A stretch of DNA of 64,000 bases from Stagnihabitans tardus (GTDB lineage: Bacteria; Pseudomonadota; Alphaproteobacteria; Rhodobacterales; Rhodobacteraceae), in the NCBI RefSeq assembly GCF_009925085.1, contig NZ_JAABNR010000007.1:62001-126000 (forward strand), read 5' to 3'. Shown one piece after another: positions 26,273 to 34,656 of this stretch (position 1 is the first letter of the stretch; each line of letters starts with the position of its first letter). The notes below the pieces were generated by a model. That model had not been told where the DNA came from and searched no databases. It saw only the letters and a program-made list of their open reading frames with translations. The translations under genes and the position numbers were made by a program.

Positions 26273-26899
26273 TCAATCCTTGAAGAAACGCGAGTCCTTG
26301 ATCTGGTCCCAGGCCCAGACGACCTGCTGCAAGCGTTCTTCATCGGCGCGGTTGCCGCCGTTCATGTCCGGGTGAAGATCCTTCACCAGGCTCTTGTATT
26401 GCTTGCGAATCTCCGCCTTGGTCCAGGTGTCGCGGGCGTCCATGATCTCCAGCGCCTTGCGTTCCGTGGGGGGCAGTTTGCGGGTGGAGACCGCCGCCAC
26501 CGGGGCCGATTTCGTGGCCTTTTCGCCGAGGATCTCCATCGGGTCATTCACGCCAAGACGCGCCCAGGAATTGCCGTCGTCCTTGCGCGAGAAGGGCTTG
26601 GTCTCCCGCTCCCACAGGCGATCCCTTTCCTGGAGGGCTGCGAATTCCTCGGCCGTGGCGGTGCCGAAGTAGTTCCACTTCAGGTTGTATTCCTTGATGT
26701 GATCCTTGCAGAACCAGAAGAACTCGTCGAGGTGGTCGGGCGATTTCGGCGCGCGGAAGGCGCCTTTCAGATTGCAGCCGGGAAAGTCGCAGCCGCGGTT
26801 GGCGGTTTCCGATGCCCCGGTCATGCCGCGACGGCCTGTGGTCTTCTTGGCCTTGGCGCTGGAGACGCGCAGGTCGAATTCGAACGGGGCTTTGGACAT
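26273..26899 (-). CDS. J-domain (DnaJ-like) protein with N-terminal Cys motif
   Basis: A 208-residue DnaK co-chaperone of the type usually encoded next to cobS and bolA. The J-domain is C-terminal (about 150-208), with the essential HPD at 176-178. The N-terminal part has Cys37, Cys42, Cys64 and His67 (CDFPGC and FCKDH), a possible zinc site. Start ATG 26899 is chosen because the family begins MSKAPFEFDLRV. Divergent from bolA. The normal downstream neighbour cobS is displaced by the methyltransferase and glycosyltransferase pair. Confidence 0.9.
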   Translation of the reverse strand: MSKAPFEFDLRVSSAKAKKTTGRRGMTGASETANRGCDFPGCNLKGAFRAPKSPDHLDEFFWFCKDHIKEYNLKWNYFGTATAEEFAALQERDRLWERETKPFSRKDDGNSWARLGVNDPMEILGEKATKSAPVAAVSTRKLPPTERKALEIMDARDTWTKAEIRKQYKSLVKDLHPDMNGGNRADEERLQQVVWAWDQIKDSRFFKD

Positions 26900-26976
26900 G
26901 CGCGGGAACCTCTTCTGGGCCTTTTCGAGTCGGGCCCGTAAGGATAGGGCATTTGGCGGGAGATTGAAGGGGGTCC

Positions 26977-27234
26977 ATGAAGATGGCGCTAAAGGACGAG
27001 ATCGAGACAAGGCTCAGGGCGGCTTTTTCGGTGACCGAGCTTCGGGTCGAGAACGAGAGCCACAAGCATGCGGGCCATGCAGGCGACGATGGCACCGGGG
27101 AGAGCCATTTCGCCATCTATCTCCGGGCGGAGGAGCTTGGCCCCATGGGGCGGCTGGCGCGGCATCGGGCGGTGCAGGCGGCCCTGGGGGATATCCACCA
27201 AAGGCTCCATGCCCTGGCGATGGACCTTGGGTGA
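26977..27234 (+). CDS. BolA family protein
   Basis: An 85-residue BolA-fold protein with the class II-like KH topology. BolA proteins partner monothiol glutaredoxins in Fe-S trafficking and affect envelope and stress genes. The pattern SHKHAGHAG (about residues 28-36) carries the conserved His residues, and SHFAIYL follows. Two ATGs (26977 and 26983) are possible. Divergent from the J-domain gene, with 77 bases between. Confidence 0.92.
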   Translation: MKMALKDEIETRLRAAFSVTELRVENESHKHAGHAGDDGTGESHFAIYLRAEELGPMGRLARHRAVQAALGDIHQRLHALAMDLG

Positions 27235-27240
27235 GGGCGC

Positions 27241-27262
27241 GGTGCGCTGAAGCGCACCCTAC
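27241..27262. repeat. REP-like palindrome, family B
   Basis: GGTGCGCTGAAGCGCACC followed by CTAC, immediately after the bolA stop. The same sequence occurs as an inverted pair at 47325-47377. Confidence 0.8.
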
Positions 27263-27365
27263 GGGGGCGGCCGCCCTGGCTTTTGCGCTTGCAGCCGGAC
27301 CCTGTCCCGCCTAAAGAAACGCCGGTTTCAATGCCGGGTTCGCCCGGGTGCAGGGGGGAGGCGCG

Positions 27366-28619
27366 ATGCCGCTTCTGGTGATGAAATTCGGCGGGACCTC
27401 CGTCGCCAACCTGGACCGCATCGAGAATGCGGCCAAGAAGGTGCAGGAAGAGGTCGCGCGGGGCTATGACGTGATCGTCATCGTCTCGGCCATGTCGGGC
27501 AAGACCAATGAACTGGTGGGCTGGGTCGAGGGGACCTCCAAGCTCTATGACACCCGCGAATACGACGCGATCGTCTCGAGCGGGGAGAATGTGACGGCGG
27601 GGCTCATGGCCCTGCGGTTGCAGGAGATGGGGATTGGCGCGCGGTCCTGGCAGGGCTGGCAGGTGCCGATCAACACGACCGATGCCCATGCCTCGGCGCG
27701 CTTCGTCTCGATCCCGCGCGAGAATATCGACGCGGATTTCGCGGGCGGCAACAAGGTGGCGGTGGTCGCGGGCTTCCAGGGCGTGACGGAAGGTGGGCGG
27801 ATCACCACCCTGGGCCGTGGCGGCTCGGATACCACGGCCGTGGCCTTTGCGGCGGCCTTCGGCGCCGAGCGCTGCGACATCTACACCGATGTCGATGGCG
27901 TCTATACGACGGATCCGCGCATCGTCTCCAAGGCCCGCAAGATGGAGAAGATCGCCTTCGAGGAGATGCTGGAGCTGGCCTCTCTCGGCGCCAAGGTCCT
28001 GCAGACCCGGTCGGTGGAACTGGCCATGCGCTACAAGGTGCGGCTCAGGGTGTTGTCGTCCTTCGAGGCGACGGATGAAACTTCGGGAACGCTCGTCTGC
28101 GACGAGGAGGAAATCATGGAATCGAAAGTTGTTTCGGGTGTCGCCTTCTCGCGCGATGAGGCCAAGATGACGCTGGTCCGGGTCGAGGATCGGCCGGGCG
28201 TCGCTGCGGCGATCTTCGGGCCCCTGGCCGAGGCGCAGGTGAACGTGGACATGATCGTCCAGAACATCTCGGAAAAGGTTGCGGGGGATGCGAAGCTTTA
28301 CACCGACATGACCTTCTCCCTGCCGGTGAACCAGGTGGAGCGCGCGAAGAAGGCCCTGGAGGACAGCCGGGCCTCGGGCGCGGTGACCTATGCGGAACTC
28401 ATCACCGATACGGAGACCGCCAAGGTCTCGGTCGTGGGGATCGGGATGCGGTCCCAGGTCGGCGTGGCGGCCAAGATGTTCGCGGCGCTGGCGGCGGAAA
28501 ACATCAACATCAAGGTGATCACGACCTCCGAGATCAAGATCTCGGTGCTGATCGACCGGAAATACATGGAACTGGCCGTGCAGACCCTGCACGATACGTT
28601 CGGGCTGGAGCAGGCCTGA
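27366..28619 (+). CDS. lysC: Aspartate kinase
   Basis: Phosphorylates aspartate, the first step to lysine, threonine, methionine and diaminopimelate. ATG 27366 follows GGGGGGAGG; a GTG 18 bases earlier is unlikely. The 417 residues start with MPLLVMKFGGTS (kinase motif KFGGTS at 7-12), contain IVSAMSGKTN, and end in two ACT domains (about 265-417) for allosteric feedback by lysine and/or threonine. Length fits the class of monofunctional enzymes. The terminator at 28738-28762 ends the unit. Confidence 0.96.
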   Translation: MPLLVMKFGGTSVANLDRIENAAKKVQEEVARGYDVIVIVSAMSGKTNELVGWVEGTSKLYDTREYDAIVSSGENVTAGLMALRLQEMGIGARSWQGWQVPINTTDAHASARFVSIPRENIDADFAGGNKVAVVAGFQGVTEGGRITTLGRGGSDTTAVAFAAAFGAERCDIYTDVDGVYTTDPRIVSKARKMEKIAFEEMLELASLGAKVLQTRSVELAMRYKVRLRVLSSFEATDETSGTLVCDEEEIMESKVVSGVAFSRDEAKMTLVRVEDRPGVAAAIFGPLAEAQVNVDMIVQNISEKVAGDAKLYTDMTFSLPVNQVERAKKALEDSRASGAVTYAELITDTETAKVSVVGIGMRSQVGVAAKMFAALAAENINIKVITTSEIKISVLIDRKYMELAVQTLHDTFGLEQA

Positions 28620-28737
28620 GGGTTTCCGCCCCTTGACCGCGCCCTGACGGGCTGCGGTCCCCGGGCGGAGGGGGCGCGCCCCTGCGGGGCGCGCTTGGGG
28701 ATCCGGCTGGGGCCGGACAGGGCCAATGCATCGGAAC

Positions 28738-28762
28738 AAAGGGCGCCTTGCGGCGCCCTTTT
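28738..28762. terminator. Bidirectional rho-independent terminator
   Basis: AAAGGGCGCC / GGCGCCCTTTT around a TTGC loop, with an A-run on the left and a T-run on the right. It separates convergent lysC and the exported protein at 28833-29582. A second GC-rich inverted region (GGGGCGCGC) lies at about 28670-28695. Confidence 0.85.
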
Positions 28763-28832
28763 CCTTTGGATCAGGGGTTGGGAGAGGGGCGGCCTGTCCG
28801 GTTCAGGGTCCCGCAGTCCCCCGCGCGGCCTT

Positions 28833-29582
28833 TCAGGCCGGGCTGGGGCCTGCGGGAGGGGGCGCGTCCCTGCGGGACGCGAAGAGCCCGAGCCAGGCCA
28901 GGGGGAGACGGCGGTTCTCCGCCTTGCTCCCCGCCCCATCCCGGCGCTTCTTGCGGCGGCCCGAGCGCAAGAGCACCACGGTGGAGCCCACGACATTGGC
29001 CACCTGCTCATAGGCGACGCGGCGCTGGTCCGACCCGCTGGCCGAGCGCAGGAGCACCAGTTGCGTCCCCTCGATGATCCCCGCAGCGGCGGCATTGACT
29101 TCGGGCGTGCGGACCACCGGGCGCAGGCGCTCGGGCGGGGAGCGGCGGCTGGTCGGGCCCACCTTGGCCGGGCGGCTTTCGTCCGTATTGGCGATGGCCA
29201 GCTCATGCAGCTTGGTCCCGGCCTCGATCAGGGCGTTCCGCGCTTTGCCGTAGCCGCTGCGATAGGGCAGGGTCTTGCCGATGCGGACATAGGCGCGGGC
29301 AATGCAGTCGATGAAATAGACCGGATCGTAGCGGTCGCGGCAGTAGCGGTTGGATTCGTTGACGGCATCGACGATGGCCTTGGTCGCGGCGGGCGTGATG
29401 TCGCGGGCATCGGCAGGGACGCCGGGAGGCAGGGGCTCGGCAGGAGGGTCACTGTCGCAGCTCTGGTACTGGCAGCCCGTGCTGCCGCCCGTGCTGCCGC
29501 CGCCTCCGGTGGATTGGGCCAGGGTCAGGCCGGGCAGGGCAAGCCCCACCAGAAAAGTCAGGATGAAAAGGACGCGGGTCAT
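28833..29582 (-). CDS. Exported protein of unknown function
   Basis: A 249-residue secreted protein with Sec signal peptide 1-22 (ending TLAQ). A Gly/Ser/Thr linker (about 24-36) precedes four Cys (Cys37, Cys42, Cys81 and Cys93) that could form two disulfides. A helical domain (about 65-200) contains YCRDRYDPVYFIDCIARAYVR. The C-terminus is basic (GRRKKRRDG). Lies between lysC and ptsP but is transcribed against them. No function can be given. Confidence 0.7.
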   Translation of the reverse strand: MTRVLFILTFLVGLALPGLTLAQSTGGGGSTGGSTGCQYQSCDSDPPAEPLPPGVPADARDITPAATKAIVDAVNESNRYCRDRYDPVYFIDCIARAYVRIGKTLPYRSGYGKARNALIEAGTKLHELAIANTDESRPAKVGPTSRRSPPERLRPVVRTPEVNAAAAGIIEGTQLVLLRSASGSDQRRVAYEQVANVVGSTVVLLRSGRRKKRRDGAGSKAENRRLPLAWLGLFASRRDAPPPAGPSPA

Positions 29583-29762
29583 GTCTTGCCTCGCAAAAGG
29601 GTGCAATGGCTTGATCCTACATCGCCGGGGCCCCTGCGTCCATCTTTGCGGAACTGCCGCAAAGGTCGCCGGCCCCAGGAACTTCGCTAGCCCCGGGGCA
29701 AAAATGCCGCCCCGGGGGGGATTTCCGGGTCCCGGGGGCGTTCGGCCCTTCCCCCGGGACCC

Positions 29763-32042
29763 ATGTCAGGCAATAAGGGGGGCAAGACAGTTCAGGTGAT
29801 CCAGATGGCAGACCGGAGGGAAAGCGACAGCCGCAGACTTTTGCGCCGCTTGCGCGATGTTCTCTCCATGCCGGTCAAGGGGCAGGAGCGGCTGGACCGC
29901 ATCACGCATCTGATCGCCTCGTCGATCGGGACCGAGGTCTGCTCGATCTACCTCTTCCGCGATGCCGAGACCTTGGAGCTTTGCGCCACGGAAGGTCTGC
30001 GCAAGGATTCCGTCCACAAGACCCGGATGAAGCTGGGCGAGGGCCTGGTGGGCCGCGTCGCCCGCACCGGCCTGCCGGTCAACACCGCCAATGCACCGGC
30101 CGAAAAGGGCTTTCGCTTCATGCCCGAGACGGGGGAGGAGATCTATTCCTCCTTCCTGGGCGTGCCTATCCAACGGGTTGGCGAGAAGCTGGGCGTCCTG
30201 GTCGTGCAGTCCAAGGATGCCCGCACCTTTGGCGAGGACGAGATCGACGCCATCGAGGTCGTCGCCATGGTGCTGGCCGAGATGACCGAGCTTGGCGCCT
30301 TTGGCGGCGACACGGGGCTGGCGCTGCACAAGCAGCCGGTGATGTTCCGCGGCACCTCCGGCCAAGAGGGCGCCTCGGAGGGCCGGGTCTGGCTGCACGA
30401 ACCCCGGGTCGTGATCACCAACCCGGTGGCCGATGATCCTCTGCTCGAGATCGACCGCATCCGGGCGGCGGTGGGGGAGCTGCGTGTCTCCATCGACGAC
30501 CTGATGGAGGCCGAGGCTCTGGACAAGGAGCAGAAGGCGGTCCTGGAGGCCTACAGGATGTTCGCCCATTCGCGCGGCTGGCTGCGGCGGATGGAGGAGG
30601 ATATCCAGAAGGGGCTTTCCGCCGAGGCTGCCGTCGAAAAGGAACAATCGGCGGCAAGGGCGCGGCTCGAGCAGGTGCCGGATGCCTATCTGCGCGAACG
30701 CCTGTCCGACCTCGACGACCTGTCGAACCGGCTCTTGCGCATCCTGACCGGGCAGGGACGCGACACCGGCGCCGCCATGCCCGAGAATCCGGTTCTCGTT
30801 GCCCGCAGCATCGGGCCTGCCGAGCTTCTGGACTATGGGCGCAAGCTGAAGGGGATCATCGTCGAAGAGGGCTCGGTGGGGTCTCATGCTGCCGTGGTGG
30901 CGCGGGCCTTTGCCATCCCCATGGTGATCCATGCCAAGGGCATCGTGGCCGAGGCCCTGAACGGCGATCCGGTCCTGGTCGATGGCGACCAGGGCCTCGC
31001 GCATCTGCGGCCTGAAGAGACCGTGGCGCGGTCCTTCCGCGACAAGATCGCCATGCAGGCCGAGGCGCAAAAGCGCTATGACGGCTTCCGCGACCTGCCC
31101 GCGCAGACGCTGGACGGCGCGGTGATCGAGTTGCACATGAACGCCGGGCTGATGGCCGACCTGCCCTCGCTGGCGGGGTCAGGGGCGCTGGGGGTCGGGC
31201 TTTTCCGCACCGAGCTGCAATTCCTGATCCGCAACAAGATGCCGCAACGGGCCGAGCTCGCGCAGCTTTACGCCCGCGTCATGGATGCCTCCAAGGGCAA
31301 GCCGGTCTGCTTCCGCACGCTGGACATCGGGTCGGACAAGGTGCTGCCCTATATGAAGCCGCAGGACGAGCCCAACCCGGCCATGGGCTGGCGCGCGCTG
31401 CGGGTCGGCCTCGACAAGCCGGGCGTCCTGCGGATGCAACTTCAGGCCTTGATCCGCGCCTCGAAGGGGCGGCCCCTGACGGTGATGTTCCCCTTCGTCA
31501 GCGAATTCGGCGAGTTCAAGATGGCGCGCAGCCATGTCTTGCGCGAATTGCACCGGGAAAAGAGCCTGGGCCACCCCGTCCCCGAGGTCGTCAAGATCGG
31601 CGCCATGCTGGAGACGCCCTCCCTGGCCTTCGCGCCCGATGACTTCTTCCGCCTGGCCGATTTCCTGTCGATCGGCGGCAATGACCTGAAGCAGTTCTTC
31701 TTCGCCGCCGATCGCGAGAACGAGCGGGTCCGCAAGCGCTATGACGTGCTGAACTACTCCTTCCTGGGCTTCATGGAACAGATCATCGCCCGCTGCGCCC
31801 CCTTTGGCACAAGGCTGTCTTACTGCGGCGAGGATGCGGGGCGGCCCATCGAGGCCCTGGCCTTTGCGGCCTTGGGGCTGCGGGTCCTGTCCATGCGCCC
31901 GGCCTCGATCGGGCCGGTCAAGGCGCTGTTGCGCTCCGCTGACCTGCGCGTCGCGCGCGAGGTCATGGACGAGGCCCGCGACAAGGGGGCCGAATCGGCG
32001 CGCGAGGCGCTTGGGGCCTATCTGTCCAGGCTTCAGGTCTAG
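29763..32042 (+). CDS. ptsP: PEP-protein phosphotransferase of the nitrogen PTS (EI-Ntr)
   Basis: Phosphorylates NPr from PEP, feeding the nitrogen-related PTS that controls potassium uptake, polymers and stress. The 759 residues comprise an N-terminal GAF domain (about 30-175), an EI N-domain, the phospho-His loop with His375 (GSVGSHAAVVAR), and the PEP-binding TIM barrel (about 440-750) with GLFRTELQFL and a catalytic CGEDAG motif near 702. The GAF domain separates EI-Ntr from sugar EI. npr and EIIA-Ntr are not in the window. The lysC-ptsP order is common in alphaproteobacteria, here with a gene inserted on the opposite strand. Confidence 0.95.
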   Translation: MSGNKGGKTVQVIQMADRRESDSRRLLRRLRDVLSMPVKGQERLDRITHLIASSIGTEVCSIYLFRDAETLELCATEGLRKDSVHKTRMKLGEGLVGRVARTGLPVNTANAPAEKGFRFMPETGEEIYSSFLGVPIQRVGEKLGVLVVQSKDARTFGEDEIDAIEVVAMVLAEMTELGAFGGDTGLALHKQPVMFRGTSGQEGASEGRVWLHEPRVVITNPVADDPLLEIDRIRAAVGELRVSIDDLMEAEALDKEQKAVLEAYRMFAHSRGWLRRMEEDIQKGLSAEAAVEKEQSAARARLEQVPDAYLRERLSDLDDLSNRLLRILTGQGRDTGAAMPENPVLVARSIGPAELLDYGRKLKGIIVEEGSVGSHAAVVARAFAIPMVIHAKGIVAEALNGDPVLVDGDQGLAHLRPEETVARSFRDKIAMQAEAQKRYDGFRDLPAQTLDGAVIELHMNAGLMADLPSLAGSGALGVGLFRTELQFLIRNKMPQRAELAQLYARVMDASKGKPVCFRTLDIGSDKVLPYMKPQDEPNPAMGWRALRVGLDKPGVLRMQLQALIRASKGRPLTVMFPFVSEFGEFKMARSHVLRELHREKSLGHPVPEVVKIGAMLETPSLAFAPDDFFRLADFLSIGGNDLKQFFFAADRENERVRKRYDVLNYSFLGFMEQIIARCAPFGTRLSYCGEDAGRPIEALAFAALGLRVLSMRPASIGPVKALLRSADLRVAREVMDEARDKGAESAREALGAYLSRLQV

Positions 32043-32053
32043 ACCTTCCAATG

Positions 32054-32081
32054 AAAAAACCGCCGGCCCTTGGGCCGGCGG
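32054..32081 (-). terminator. Rho-independent terminator for the GH4 gene
   Basis: A 10-bp stem (CCGCCGGCCC / GGGCCGGCGG) flanked by six A on the + strand, i.e. a T-run on the minus strand. It sits 59 bases after the GH4 stop and 11 bases after ptsP, so it ends the minus-strand transcript and may also stop ptsP. Confidence 0.85.
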
Positions 32082-32139
32082 CGGGGCATCGCTGCCCCAA
32101 GGCGCGGCTCCTGGGGGAGCCTACCGAGCCGCGCAATCC

Positions 32140-33630
32140 TTACCCCATGACCTTGGTGCCAAGCCCATGACCGTCGGAGAGCTTGGCGCTTTGCTTGGCG
32201 CGCAGTTCCTCGACCGAGCGCACGCCCATCCGCGCCGCCCCGTTCCACTCGCGGGTCTTGACGCGCGGGTTTTCCAGCCGCTTCTTCGCAGCGGGGATGG
32301 CATCGGCATATTGCGGCAGCCACTGGGCCTGGGCCACCAGCATCTCGTCCACCATCTGCCAGACCTCTTCGGGCGTGCAGATCGCGCCCACCAGCGGGTC
32401 ATGCAGGACGGATTGCTTCAAGAGTTCCACATTGCCGGCGATCGCAGCCTTCATCCCCATGCGCTGGACGTTCACGCTTGCACTGCAAGTCGCCGCACAG
32501 GCATCGGGGAGCGTGATCCCCTCCACCATGTTGATGCCGAAGCGGTCGACGAAGCCGGGGCTTTCGATGATGCAATCCGCAGGCAGGTTGCGGATCACCC
32601 CGCCGTTCTTGACGTTGAAATGGCCGCGATAGGTCCGCCCGGTCTCGAGCGCCTCCAGGATATGCGAGGCGTGCTCATCGGTGCGCTTGTAATCCTTCAG
32701 CGGCTTGCCCGCCTCTTCCAGGAACTTGGGGAAATCCGTCTCGAACCAGTTGCGGTTCTCGGTCGTGTAGCGCAGGTAGCCGCCCGTCTCGCCATGGATC
32801 CATTCGTCAAGCGAGATCCAGTCCAGGATCTGCTCGGGACGCTTGCGATACCAGGGCAGGTATTCGGACAGGTGGCCATTGGACTCGGTCGAGTAGAAGC
32901 CGAACCGCTTCAGAACGTCGATCCGGACCTTTTCCTGTTGCGAGAAGACCGGATGCCGCTCGAAAGCCTCGGTCAGCTCTTCGCGCGTGACCTTGCGGCC
33001 CTTGTGGCGGATGTCCAGATACCAGGTCTGGTGGTTGATGCCCGAGCAGATGATATCGGTCTCGTCCATCGGCACGCCAAGCGCGGTGGCGATCTGGCGA
33101 TGGCCGTTCTGCACGCCGTGGCAGAGGCCCACGGTGTTCACTTTGCCATGGTCTATGGCCGCCCAGGTCATCATCGCCATCGGGTTGGCATAGTTGAGCA
33201 GCAGCGCGCCGGGCTCGGAGACCTCGCGGATATCCTGGCAGAACTCCAGCATGGCATGGATGCCGCGCTGGGCATAAAGGATGCCGCCCGCGCAGATCGT
33301 GTCGCCCACGCATTGATCGACCCCGTATTTCAGCGGGATCGAGATATCCGAGGCAAAGGCCTCGAGCCCGCCGATCCGCACCACGTTCATGACATAGCGC
33401 GCACCCTCCAGGGCTTTGCGGCGGTCGGTCGTATGGGTCAGCCTTGTCTTCAGCCCATTGACCTCGATGATCCGCGCGATGATGCCCGCGATCATCTCGA
33501 GGTTATGGGCGTTGATATCGGTCAGCGCGAATTCGACCTCTTCGAATTCGGGGACCTTCAGAAGGTCCGAGATCAGCTTCTTGGTAAAGCCCACCGAACC
33601 GGCCCCGATGATGGCGATCTTGAATGTCAT
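32140..33630 (-). CDS. Glycoside hydrolase family 4, alpha-galactosidase/glucosidase type (first)
   Basis: A 496-residue cytoplasmic enzyme using NAD and Mn by the oxidation-elimination mechanism of GH4. Rossmann motif GAGSVGF at 9-15; NYANPM at 146-151; metal ligands Cys170 (GLCHGVQ) and His200 (GINHQTW). The sequence class fits MelA/AglA enzymes that hydrolyse alpha-galactosides or alpha-glucosides. It is 1 kb from the second GH4 gene set but separated by a divergent AraC gene, so it has its own promoter, probably controlled by that regulator. The two GH4 proteins align on Cys170 and His200 but differ widely elsewhere, so substrates probably differ. Confidence 0.9.
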   Translation of the reverse strand: MTFKIAIIGAGSVGFTKKLISDLLKVPEFEEVEFALTDINAHNLEMIAGIIARIIEVNGLKTRLTHTTDRRKALEGARYVMNVVRIGGLEAFASDISIPLKYGVDQCVGDTICAGGILYAQRGIHAMLEFCQDIREVSEPGALLLNYANPMAMMTWAAIDHGKVNTVGLCHGVQNGHRQIATALGVPMDETDIICSGINHQTWYLDIRHKGRKVTREELTEAFERHPVFSQQEKVRIDVLKRFGFYSTESNGHLSEYLPWYRKRPEQILDWISLDEWIHGETGGYLRYTTENRNWFETDFPKFLEEAGKPLKDYKRTDEHASHILEALETGRTYRGHFNVKNGGVIRNLPADCIIESPGFVDRFGINMVEGITLPDACAATCSASVNVQRMGMKAAIAGNVELLKQSVLHDPLVGAICTPEEVWQMVDEMLVAQAQWLPQYADAIPAAKKRLENPRVKTREWNGAARMGVRSVEELRAKQSAKLSDGHGLGTKVMG

Positions 33631-33710
33631 GGCATCCTCCCTGTTGGGGAAAGACTAGATCGAAGCCCCGTTCTGCTATAGAGGAAATCCATGCCCAGTC
33701 GGGGAATTTC

Positions 33711-34571
33711 ATGCTATCCGCGCTCTTGTCCCATGGCCATGACGTCACGCAGGGCTCCGCTCCCCGACCGGCGCGCCTGCAAGCCTTTGCCGTGGCTGCG
33801 GGCTATGAACAGCGGCGCAACGAGACCTATTCCTGGGACGGGATGCAGCGCGGCGCCTCGCCCTTCCTGGTCATCCAGCACACGCTTGTGGGCGAGGGGC
33901 GGCTGGATTACGCCGGACGGCCCTATCGCCTGCGTCCCGGAGACTGCATGCTGGTCACCATGCCCCATGCCCATCGTTACTGGCTGGAACGCGGCGGGCA
34001 GTGGGAGTATTTCTGGCTCCTTCTCACCGGCGCCGAACCCCTGCGCCTCGCCCGGGATATCCTCGCCCATGCCGGCCCCGTCCTGCGGCCCGATGCGGCG
34101 CAGACCGATCGGCTTGCGGCCGCCACCCTGGCGCTTCTGACCGGGCAGAGCCTGGCCGGAGCCGCCTCGGCCCAGGCCTATGCCGCGATGATGGCGCTGC
34201 AGGACATGGCTTTCGCGATGCCCCCGCCGCCGAACCATCCCCCGCCCATCGCCCGGGCCCTCTCCCATGTCGAGGCCCACCTGGCCGAAAACCTGACCAT
34301 CGACCGCCTGGCTCAGGTGGCGGGCCAAAGTCGCGCCCATTTCGTCCGCCAGTTCACAGCGGCCCTGGGCCTGCCCCCTTCAGCCCATGTCGAGGCCCGC
34401 AGGCTCGACCGGGTCGAGCGCCTGCTCCTGGCCTCCGAGCTGACGGTCGACCAGATTGCGCGGATGGCGGGCTATGCCGATGGAAATTACCTGGCCAAGG
34501 TCTTTCGTCGCGCGCGGGGCCTGTCACCTCTCGCCTGGCGGGCGACGCGGGCCGAGGCGGAACGCGGGTAA
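33711..34571 (+). CDS. AraC-family regulator (first)
   Basis: A 286-residue transcription factor: N-terminal cupin sugar-binding domain (about 10-160, YRLRPGDCMLVTMPHAHRYW) and a C-terminal double helix-turn-helix (about 185-280, ending VFRRARGLSPLAWRA). ATG 33711 follows GGGGAA. It diverges from the GH4 gene at 33630, sharing about 80 bases of promoter DNA, and so probably activates that gene in response to an alpha-galactoside. The 3' side carries a composite repeat box. Confidence 0.9.
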   Translation: MLSALLSHGHDVTQGSAPRPARLQAFAVAAGYEQRRNETYSWDGMQRGASPFLVIQHTLVGEGRLDYAGRPYRLRPGDCMLVTMPHAHRYWLERGGQWEYFWLLLTGAEPLRLARDILAHAGPVLRPDAAQTDRLAAATLALLTGQSLAGAASAQAYAAMMALQDMAFAMPPPPNHPPPIARALSHVEAHLAENLTIDRLAQVAGQSRAHFVRQFTAALGLPPSAHVEARRLDRVERLLLASELTVDQIARMAGYADGNYLAKVFRRARGLSPLAWRATRAEAERG

Positions 34572-34572
34572 C

Positions 34573-34656
34573 GAGAGTATTTGGGCCAAATTGAAAGACC
34601 ATGTGCTTTCATCTTGGCCCAAATATCTCCGTTGTGTCTGAGGGGCAGCGCCCCTC
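34573..34656. repeat. Composite element, two copies facing each other
   Basis: A box GAGTATTTGGGCCA...TTGAAAG (34573-34597) reads on the + strand right after the AraC stop. Its mirror copy reads on the minus strand (34606-34634) and is followed by a GAGGGGC/GCCCCTC hairpin at 34639-34655 overlapping the halogenase stop. The pair forms a 20-bp-plus inverted repeat between convergent genes and could act as a bidirectional terminator. Confidence 0.75.
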
